Shown piece after piece: positions 32,156 to 38,281 of a stretch of DNA of 38,281 bases. The stretch is taken from assembly GCA_904379015.1 (NCBI GenBank), contig CAJFHG010000041.1, positions 1-38,281 on the forward strand, in the 5' to 3' direction. The notes beneath the pieces were generated by a model, which did no database searches, was not told the DNA's origin, and saw only the letters and a list, made by a program, of their open reading frames with translations. The position numbers were made by a program, and so were the translations under genes. Source of the DNA: Candidatus Paralachnospira caecorum. Its GTDB lineage: Bacteria; Bacillota; Clostridia; Lachnospirales; Lachnospiraceae. Position 1 is the first letter of the stretch; each line of letters begins with the position of its first letter.

Positions 32156-32872
32156 ATGCCTTATTTTGGTTACTATTATTTTGACCCGACATGGGTTCTG
32201 ATCCTGATCGGCGCGGTGATCTGCCTGATCGCTTCGGCCAGAGTCCGGTCAACGTTCTCGAAGTATTCGAGGGTGCGGAGCCGGACCGGCATGACAGGCG
32301 CGGAGGCGGCCAGAAGGCTGCTGGACAGCCAGGGAATTTACGGAGTGCAGATCGCCCGGGTGGAAGGAAATCTGACAGACCATTATGATCCCAGGAGCAA
32401 GACCCTCAGACTGTCCTCGTCTGTGTACGGATCGGATTCTGTGGCGGCCATCGGAGTGGCGGCCCATGAATGCGGCCATGCCATTCAGGACGATGTGGGC
32501 TACGCGCCCCTGCGGTTCCGGACGGCCTTTGTGCCCATTGCGAATTTCGGCTCCAGCATCAGCTGGATCCTGATCGTGCTCGGCCTGGTCTTCGGAGCGG
32601 GAAGAGGAAGCTACTCCTTCCTGGTCAATCTGGGAATCTTCTGTTTCTCTCTGGCGGTTCTGTTCCAGCTGATCACCCTGCCGGTGGAATTCAATGCCTC
32701 CAGGCGGGCGCTGGTCCTTCTCAGAGAAAACGGTATTTTATATCAGGATGAAGCAGTGAAGACCCGGAAGGTGCTCTCAGCCGCCGCGCTGACTTATGTG
32801 GCGGGGGCTCTGTCCTCCATCCTTCAGCTGCTGCGTCTGATCATCCTGTTTGGGGGAAGAGATCGTGACTGA
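32156..32872 (+). CDS. YugP-type zinc metallopeptidase, membrane-anchored
   Basis: A 238-residue membrane protein of the neutral zinc metallopeptidase family (YugP/DUF2227-like). It has an N-terminal helix (about 10-28), a cytoplasmic or membrane-facing domain with the zinc motif AAHECGHAIQDDVG (HExxH at about 103-107) and two or three later hydrophobic segments (about 128-185 and 205-230). The family's substrates are unknown. In many Clostridia the gene sits between fmt and rsmB exactly as here. Its last eight bases overlap the GTG start of rsmB, which indicates coupled translation. GAGGAGTGAAGG precedes ATG 32156. Confidence 0.9.
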   Translation: MPYFGYYYFDPTWVLILIGAVICLIASARVRSTFSKYSRVRSRTGMTGAEAARRLLDSQGIYGVQIARVEGNLTDHYDPRSKTLRLSSSVYGSDSVAAIGVAAHECGHAIQDDVGYAPLRFRTAFVPIANFGSSISWILIVLGLVFGAGRGSYSFLVNLGIFCFSLAVLFQLITLPVEFNASRRALVLLRENGILYQDEAVKTRKVLSAAALTYVAGALSSILQLLRLIILFGGRDRD

Positions 32873-34217
32873 TGTCAGAGGCGCTTCCCTCGACTGCCTG
32901 GTGAGGATCATGGATGAAGGACAGTACAGCCATGTGGTGCTGAAAGAGGCGCTGGAGAAGCTGCAGTTCAGGGACCGGAGAGACCGGGCCTTCTTCACCA
33001 GGCTGACAGAGGGCGTTGTGGAGCGGGCCCTTGAGCTGGATTACATGATCGACCAGTTTTCCCGGGTCAGGACAGAGAAGATGAAGCCGGTCATCCGGGA
33101 AATTTTAAGGATGGCCGTCTATCAGATCAAATATATGGATTCCGTGCCGGACAGCGCCGCCATCAATGAGGCGGTCAAGCTGGCGGCAAAAAGAAAATTC
33201 GGGAATCTGAGAGGCTTTGTGAACGGGGTCCTGCGGGCCCTTCTGCGGGGAATGGACGGGATCCGCCTGCCGGATCCGGAAACCGATTTTCCCGCCTACG
33301 CCGGGGCCGTTTATTCGATGCCTTCCTGGATCACGGAAACGCTCTGCGCCGCTTACGGAAGAGAGCGGACCGAGAGGATCCTGGAGGGCGGCGTGAACGA
33401 ACGGCCCTTCAGTGTGCGCATGAATCTGAGCCGCGCGCCGGAAGAAGAAATCCTGAGCAGTCTTGCCGGGCAGGGAATTGCCTGGGAGAAAACAGAAGGA
33501 ATTCCGGGCGCTTACATTCTGAAAGGATATGACAGTCCTGCCGGCATTGAAGCCTTTGCCGGGGGATTTCTTCAGGTGCAGGATGTGAGTTCCATGCTGG
33601 CGGGCCTGGCGGCGGCGCCGGAAAAGGGCAGCCTTGTGCTGGATGTCTGCGCGGCTCCCGGAGGCAAGAGCCTCCACGCGGCGGATCTGATGGCCGGGAC
33701 CGGTCATGTGGAAGCCCGGGATCTGACAGAAGCGAAGGTGCGGCTCATAAAAGAAAACACAGAACGGTGCGGCTTCCGGAATGTATCGGCCCGGGTATGG
33801 GACGCCCTCAGGCCGGATCCGGAGATGTTCGGGAAGGCGGATGTGGTCATTGCGGATCTGCCCTGTTCGGGCCTCGGGATCATCGGAAGGAAGAGCGACA
33901 TCAAATATAAGCTGACAGAGGAAGGGGCCTCTGAGCTGGCTGTTCTTCAGAGAAGGATTCTGGACGTGGTCTGGCAGTATGTGAAGCCGGGCGGCCGGCT
34001 CGTGTATTCCACCTGCACCATCCTTCCCGGGGAGAATGCCGGAAACGCCGACTGGTTCGAGGCGCATTATCCGTTCCGGCCGGAAAGTCTGGATCCTGTG
34101 CTGCCGGAGCGGTTCCGGACAGAGGAAACAAAAAACGGACGGCTCCAGCTGTTCCCCGGAGAAAAGGGAACAGACGGATTTTTTATTGCCAGATTTGTGA
34201 GAGAGGCGGGCGCGTAG
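32865..34217 (+). CDS. rsmB: 16S rRNA (cytosine-C5)-methyltransferase RsmB
   Basis: A 450-residue enzyme that methylates C967 of 16S rRNA (E. coli numbering). An N-terminal NusB-like RNA-binding domain (about 1-140) is followed by a Rossmann methyltransferase domain. The SAM loop is VLDVCAAPGGKSLH (about 257-270). The two RNA m5C cysteines are in ADLPCSGLG (about 330-338) and YSTCT (about 379). GTG 32865 follows GGGGGAAGA with good spacing and overlaps the metallopeptidase stop; an in-frame TTG at 32850 would cover that site. rlmN starts immediately after. Confidence 0.96.
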   Translation: MTDVRGASLDCLVRIMDEGQYSHVVLKEALEKLQFRDRRDRAFFTRLTEGVVERALELDYMIDQFSRVRTEKMKPVIREILRMAVYQIKYMDSVPDSAAINEAVKLAAKRKFGNLRGFVNGVLRALLRGMDGIRLPDPETDFPAYAGAVYSMPSWITETLCAAYGRERTERILEGGVNERPFSVRMNLSRAPEEEILSSLAGQGIAWEKTEGIPGAYILKGYDSPAGIEAFAGGFLQVQDVSSMLAGLAAAPEKGSLVLDVCAAPGGKSLHAADLMAGTGHVEARDLTEAKVRLIKENTERCGFRNVSARVWDALRPDPEMFGKADVVIADLPCSGLGIIGRKSDIKYKLTEEGASELAVLQRRILDVVWQYVKPGGRLVYSTCTILPGENAGNADWFEAHYPFRPESLDPVLPERFRTEETKNGRLQLFPGEKGTDGFFIARFVREAGA

Positions 34218-34218
34218 T

Positions 34219-35271
34219 ATGAAGAAGGATATCAGATCGCTTACCTTTGAGGAGCTTTCCGGGACGCTGGAAGCCATGGGAGAAAAGCGCTACCGGGCCG
34301 GACAGATCTATTCCTGGCTCCATGAAAAGCAGGTGTCGGATTTTGAACAGATGACCAATCTGTCCCGGCCGCTCAGGCAGAAGCTGGCGGACAATTTTTT
34401 CCTGACGGTGCTGGAAGCGGTTCAGGTGCTGACCTCAAAGCTCGACGGGACCAGAAAATATCTGTTCCGGCTTTCTGACGGAAATGTGATCGAGAGCGTC
34501 TGGATGGAATATCACCACGGCGCCAGTGTCTGCATTTCCTCCCAGGTGGGCTGCCGGATGGGATGCCGGTTCTGCGCCTCCACTCTGGACGGCCTGGTGC
34601 GGAATCTGGAGCCGTCGGAGATGCTGGAGCAGATCTACAGAATGCAGGAGCATATGGGGCGCAGGATCTCCAGCGTAGTGGTCATGGGATCCGGAGAGCC
34701 CTTCGATAATTACGATAACTTTGTGAAATTCGTGCGGATCCTGACGGATCCCAGGGGACTCGGCCTGAGTGCCCGGAGCGTCACCGTATCCACCTGCGGG
34801 CTGCCGGACCGGATCCGGGATCTGGCCGGGGAAGGCCTGCCGGTCACGCTGGCGCTTTCCCTTCACGCGCCGGATGATGAAAAGCGCAGGCAGCTGATGC
34901 CTGTGGCGAACAAATACAGCATAAAGGAAGTTCTCGCGGCCTGTGATACATACTTTGAAAAAACGGGACGGCGCGTAAGTTTTGAGTATAGTCTCGTGGG
35001 GGATGTCAATGATACAGAGGAAGAAGCGCGCGCACTTGCAGCCCTTCTCGGAAAACGGAACTGTCACGTAAATCTCATCCCTGTAAATCCCATAAAAGAG
35101 CGGAAATATGTCCGGTCTGGTGGTGCCGCGGCCGCGAATTTTAAAAATATACTTGAAAAAAGTGGAATTAATGTTACTATTAGAAGAGAAATGGGGCGGG
35201 ATATAAACGGAGCATGCGGACAGCTTCGCCGCAGTTATCAGGAAGAACGCCCCGGAAAGGTATCTTTGTAA
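34219..35271 (+). CDS. rlmN: 23S rRNA A2503 / tRNA A37 C2-methyltransferase RlmN (radical SAM)
   Basis: A 350-residue radical SAM enzyme that methylates A2503 in the peptidyl-transferase centre and A37 of some tRNAs. The cluster-binding motif CRMGCRFC (CX3CX2C, about 112-119) follows CISSQVG, and the methyl-carrying cysteine is in the C-terminal GACGQLRR (about 332). SAM-binding glycines are in VVMGSGEPFDNY. At A2503 the related Cfr makes C8 methylation; the RlmN-like length and operon position favour the housekeeping enzyme. The start codon lies two bases after the rsmB stop. The last third (from about 34980) is more A/T-rich than its neighbours. Confidence 0.97.
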   Translation: MKKDIRSLTFEELSGTLEAMGEKRYRAGQIYSWLHEKQVSDFEQMTNLSRPLRQKLADNFFLTVLEAVQVLTSKLDGTRKYLFRLSDGNVIESVWMEYHHGASVCISSQVGCRMGCRFCASTLDGLVRNLEPSEMLEQIYRMQEHMGRRISSVVVMGSGEPFDNYDNFVKFVRILTDPRGLGLSARSVTVSTCGLPDRIRDLAGEGLPVTLALSLHAPDDEKRRQLMPVANKYSIKEVLAACDTYFEKTGRRVSFEYSLVGDVNDTEEEARALAALLGKRNCHVNLIPVNPIKERKYVRSGGAAAANFKNILEKSGINVTIRREMGRDINGACGQLRRSYQEERPGKVSL

Positions 35272-35298
35272 CTGTTTGTTCCAGAAGGAGGATAGACC

Positions 35299-36042
35299 AT
35301 GAAGGCCTATGCAATGACTGATCGGGGAAGAAGAAGGCAGATCAATCAGGACGCAGTCTATTATTCTGTGTATCCGGTCGGGAATCTTCCCAATCTGTTT
35401 ATTGTGGCAGACGGAATGGGCGGACATCAGGCAGGAGATTTCGCTTCCCGGTTCGTGATCGACGAACTGGTCGGGCTGGTTGAATCCGCCCGCGGAAATA
35501 ATCCGATCACAATTTTAAACGACAGCATCCGCCAGGTAAATGAAATGCTTCTGGAAAAAGCAGCGGAGGACGAGCGGCTGACCGGGATGGGTACCACGCT
35601 GGTGGCGGCCTGCACCATGGGAAGCGTTTTATGTGTGGCCAATGTGGGCGACAGCCGCCTCTATGTGATCCACGACGATATCAGACAGATCACAAGGGAT
35701 CATTCCCTTGTGGAAGAGCTGATCTCCCGGGGAGAGCTGGAAAGAGGCAGCGAAGCGTACTTCGAGCATAAGAATATCATCACGAGAGCCATAGGAGCAA
35801 AAAACGGAGTATATGCCGATTTTTTTGAAGTGAATCTGGAGGCGGGCGATACGGTGCTCATGTGTTCGGACGGCCTGAGCAATATGGTGCCGGACGATAT
35901 CATAAGAAGGATCGTATCGGGAAGAGAGGATCTGAGGGCGGTGGCCGGAGATCTGATCGACGAAGCGAATAACAACGGAGGGCGGGACAATATAGGCGTA
36001 GTGCTGTTCCGTCCGTCCGCAGACGAGGTGAAAGAATGGTAA
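35299..36042 (+). CDS. prpC: PP2C-family Ser/Thr protein phosphatase (Stp/PrpC)
   Basis: A 247-residue metal-dependent phosphatase that reverses phosphorylation by the PASTA kinase encoded next. PP2C motifs are in order: TDRGRRRQINQDAVYY, IVADGMGGHQAGDFASR with the metal-binding Asp, TGMGTTLVAA, VANVGDSRLYVI, MCSDGLSNMV and GGRDNIGVVLF. AGAAGGAGGAT precedes ATG 35299. Its stop overlaps the kinase start (seven shared bases), so the two are made together in a fixed ratio. Confidence 0.97.
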   Translation: MKAYAMTDRGRRRQINQDAVYYSVYPVGNLPNLFIVADGMGGHQAGDFASRFVIDELVGLVESARGNNPITILNDSIRQVNEMLLEKAAEDERLTGMGTTLVAACTMGSVLCVANVGDSRLYVIHDDIRQITRDHSLVEELISRGELERGSEAYFEHKNIITRAIGAKNGVYADFFEVNLEAGDTVLMCSDGLSNMVPDDIIRRIVSGREDLRAVAGDLIDEANNNGGRDNIGVVLFRPSADEVKEW

Positions 36043-38066
36043 AAATAGGAATGTTTCTGGGTGAACGCTACGAGATCCTGGAAAAGATCGGTTCAGGCGG
36101 CATGTCGGATGTATACCGCGCCAAGGACCATAAGCTCAACAGGGACGTGGCGGTAAAGGTCCTGAAGCAGGAATACAATTCCGACAGGAGCTTTATATCA
36201 AAGTTCAGGACAGAGGCCCATGCCGCGGCATGTCTGTCCCATCCGAATATCGTGCATGTATTTGACGTGGGAGATGAGGACGATCTCCATTATATCGTAA
36301 TGGAGCTTGTGGAAGGCATTACGCTGAAGACTTATATCGCGAAAAAGGGCAAGCTGGAGATCCGGGAGACCATCGGCATTGCCATGCAGGTGGCCCAGGG
36401 GATCGAGGCCGCCCATGAGCAGCATATCGTGCACCGGGATATCAAGCCTCAGAATATCATCATTTCCAGGGACGGCAAGGTGAAGGTGACGGATTTCGGC
36501 ATTGCCAAGGCCGCTACGACAGAGACCATCACCTCCAGCACCATGGGATCTGTCCACTATATTTCACCGGAGCAGGCCAGAGGAGGATACTGCGACGAGC
36601 GCAGCGATATCTATTCTCTGGGTATTACCATGTATGAAATGCTGACGGGCCGCGTGCCGTTCGAGGGAGATTCGGCGGTATCCGTGGCGCTGCTGCACAT
36701 TCAGGGAGAGATGGTTCCTCCCAGGACTTACAATGAAATGATCCCGGTCAGCCTGGAGAAGATCGTTCTGAAATGTACTCAGAAAAAGCCGGAGATGCGG
36801 TACCGCACGGTGACAGAGCTGATTGCCGACCTGAAGCGGGCTCTGATGACGCCCAATGAGGATTTTGTGCAGATGAACGCCTTAAACAGCGACGGTCCGA
36901 CCCGGGTCATGAGTGAAGAGGAGCTGAGCCAGATCAAGAGCGAGGCCCATGGCGCCGGAGACGAGACCGAGGTGCTGGAGCCGGTTGATTATGATGATAT
37001 GGAGAGAGAAAACCGGTATCAGCTGGATTATGACGACGAGGAAGATGAACTGCTTCCCGATGATGATGATTACGACGACGAGTATGAGGAATACGAAGAG
37101 GGAAAGAAATCTGACAAGGTCTATACGATCGTTGGGATCGTGGTCGCGGTCATTATCGTGCTTCTGGCCCTTTTTGTGCTGGGAAGAACCTTCGGGCTGT
37201 TTGATTTTTCCGGAGGAAACGGCAGCGGAAATGAGCTGACCGCGGAGTCTGATGCCACAGAAGTCCCCATGCCCAATCTGCTCGGCATGACGGTTGAAGA
37301 GGCAGAAAGCGAGCTGTCTGCCCTGGGTCTCGATATGAAGCTTTCCTACAAAGAATCCAGTGACTATGAGGAAGGCCAGATCATGGAACAGGAATACGCG
37401 GAGGGCGAAGCTGTGAAACGGGGAACCGTGGTGCAGCTGACCGTGAGCCGGGGGACGGATGAGACGACGGTACCCACGGATCTGGTCGGCATGACGAGAC
37501 AGGAAGTAACAGATGCCCTTCAGGAAGCGGGATTAGAGGCAGAGTTTGATGAGATCTACAGCGACAGTGTGGATGAAGGGTTGGTTGCCAGAGTGAGCCC
37601 CGGAATGGGAAGCACCTGTACGATCGGTGATACGGTTACGGTTTATCTGTCGCTCGGACCGGAGACGAGGACCACCGATGTGCCCAGTGTGCTTGGCATG
37701 AGTGAAAGCGAGGCGCGTTCAGAGCTGGAGAGCATGGGACTGACAGTGGGCAGCGTGACAGAAGATTACAGCGACGAATATCCCGCCGGACAGGTCATGA
37801 CCCAGTCCGTGAGAGGCGGAAGCACCGTGGAGGAAGGCACCAGAGTCAACCTGGTCATCAGCCTTGGACCGGAGGAGACCACCGAGGCGCCGACAACGGA
37901 AGCTCCGACAACAGCGCCTCCGACCACAGCGCCGACGACTGCGGCGCCGACGGCTCCGTCTACCGAGGCGCCGTCAACAGAGCCTCCCACACGGCCTAGC
38001 GAGACGGAGGCGCCCACCGGCGGAGATTCTCCTGACCAGACTCTGCCTGACCAGCCGGTACAGTGA
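36036..38066 (+). CDS. prkC: PASTA-domain Ser/Thr protein kinase (Stk1/PrkC)
   Basis: A 676-residue one-pass membrane kinase that senses muropeptides or lipid II and phosphorylates cell-wall and division proteins. The kinase domain (about 8-275) has the Gly loop GSGGMSDVY, catalytic Lys in DVAVKVLK, HRDIKPQN and DFGIAKA. A strikingly acidic juxtamembrane stretch (about 325-358, rich in Asp and Glu) precedes the transmembrane helix (about 366-385). Three PASTA repeats follow: PNLLGMTVEEAESEL, LVGMTRQEVTDAL and PSVLGMSESEARSEL mark their starts (about 409, 482 and 549). The extracellular end is about 60 residues of Thr/Pro/Ala repeats. ATG 36036 overlaps the phosphatase stop. rsgA follows. Confidence 0.97.
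   Translation: MVKIGMFLGERYEILEKIGSGGMSDVYRAKDHKLNRDVAVKVLKQEYNSDRSFISKFRTEAHAAACLSHPNIVHVFDVGDEDDLHYIVMELVEGITLKTYIAKKGKLEIRETIGIAMQVAQGIEAAHEQHIVHRDIKPQNIIISRDGKVKVTDFGIAKAATTETITSSTMGSVHYISPEQARGGYCDERSDIYSLGITMYEMLTGRVPFEGDSAVSVALLHIQGEMVPPRTYNEMIPVSLEKIVLKCTQKKPEMRYRTVTELIADLKRALMTPNEDFVQMNALNSDGPTRVMSEEELSQIKSEAHGAGDETEVLEPVDYDDMERENRYQLDYDDEEDELLPDDDDYDDEYEEYEEGKKSDKVYTIVGIVVAVIIVLLALFVLGRTFGLFDFSGGNGSGNELTAESDATEVPMPNLLGMTVEEAESELSALGLDMKLSYKESSDYEEGQIMEQEYAEGEAVKRGTVVQLTVSRGTDETTVPTDLVGMTRQEVTDALQEAGLEAEFDEIYSDSVDEGLVARVSPGMGSTCTIGDTVTVYLSLGPETRTTDVPSVLGMSESEARSELESMGLTVGSVTEDYSDEYPAGQVMTQSVRGGSTVEEGTRVNLVISLGPEETTEAPTTEAPTTAPPTTAPTTAAPTAPSTEAPSTEPPTRPSETEAPTGGDSPDQTLPDQPVQ
37875..38020 (+). 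repeat. Low-complexity Thr/Pro/Ala-coding repeat at the kinase C-terminus
   Basis: Imperfect repetition of GCGCCGAC, ACAACGGAAGC and similar units encodes runs of EAPTTEAPTTAPPTTAP type. Such tracts are prone to slippage and length variation. Confidence 0.8.
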
Positions 38067-38072
38067 CGCGCG

Positions 38073-38281
38073 ATGCAGGGAAAGATCATAAAGGGAATCG
38101 GCGGTTTCTATTATGTCCACGACGGGCATGAGACCGTATACGAATGCAGAGCAAAAGGCATTTTCCGAAGCCAGGGGATCAAGCCCCTGGTGGGGGATAA
38201 TGTGGAAATGGATATCCTGAGCAGGGAAGAATGCCTGGGGAATATCGCGGAGATATTCCCCAGAAAAAACAGTCTGATCCG
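38073..38281 (+). CDS. rsgA: Ribosome small-subunit-dependent GTPase A, RsgA (5' part only)
   Basis: The first 69 residues are visible and the frame is open at the window end. They start MQGKIIKGIGGFYYV and contain ECRAKGIFRSQGIKPLVGD and IFPRKNSLIR, which match the N-terminal OB-fold of RsgA (YloQ), a circularly permuted GTPase in late 30S maturation. The GTPase domain lies beyond the edge. The position directly after prkC is conserved in Firmicutes. ATG 38073 is six bases after the kinase stop and has no clear Shine-Dalgarno sequence, so translation probably depends on coupling to prkC. Confidence 0.93.
   Translation, partial: MQGKIIKGIGGFYYVHDGHETVYECRAKGIFRSQGIKPLVGDNVEMDILSREECLGNIAEIFPRKNSLI

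Noticed and set aside
1-38281. CRISPR arrays, tRNAs, insertion sequences, phage or defence islands
   Set aside because: No regularly spaced repeats, cloverleaf sequences, transposase motifs or recognised defence genes were found on either strand.

Overview
The window looks like a chromosomal stretch from a Gram-positive, gut-type Clostridia bacterium, most likely of the family Lachnospiraceae. This rests on gene content, on the order priA-def-fmt-metallopeptidase-rsmB-rlmN-prpC-prkC-rsgA, on strong AGGAGG-type ribosome binding sites and on consensus TTGACA/TATAAT promoters. No tRNA, rRNA, CRISPR array, transposase, phage or defence gene was seen. The content is mostly housekeeping, with a few degraded or unusual loci between conserved blocks.

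Layout. (1) 1-2464: the end of one ABC exporter half and a complete second half, together a heterodimeric exporter with one degenerate and one canonical ATP site. (2) 2497-3805: a self-contained unit with promoter, cobalamin riboswitch, terminator, one BtuD/FepC-type ATPase gene without permease or binding protein, and terminator. (3) 3898-4410: a short protein that resembles a shrunken, catalytically empty sirtuin. (4) 4459-10872: hisH-hisF, ung, uppP, an LTA-synthase-like membrane sulfatase-fold protein and an EamA permease. (5) 10928-13875: two tandem paralogous MATE exporters. (6) 13994-18377, minus strand: a 1427-residue 2-hydroxyacyl-CoA dehydratase activase-like protein with two ASKHA ATPase modules. 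(7) 18450-19928: a rhomboid-like membrane protein with a zinc ribbon, followed at its stop codon by the remains of a solute-binding protein gene. (8) 20031-22418: a TepA-like ClpP-fold protein, a truncated sugar isomerase gene on the minus strand and a divergent AraC regulator. (9) 22499-38281: ftsK, murE, murF, priA, def, then fmt, a YugP-type metallopeptidase, rsmB, rlmN, the PP2C phosphatase and PASTA kinase pair, and the start of rsgA.

The last block joins cell-wall precursor synthesis (murE, murF), chromosome segregation (ftsK), replication restart (priA), formyl-methionine handling (def, fmt), rRNA methylation (rsmB, rlmN) and the wall-sensing PASTA kinase switch. uppP recycles the undecaprenyl carrier, and the LtaS-like protein probably makes a glycerol-phosphate polymer.

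I found no clearly undescribed multi-gene system. The loci most worth a second look are the riboswitch-controlled orphan ATPase, the mini pseudo-sirtuin, the giant activase with its 5' hairpin, the probably inactive rhomboid beside a gene remnant, and the stacked hairpins where tepA meets a truncated isomerase gene. All calls come from reading the sequence and translations; no database search was run.
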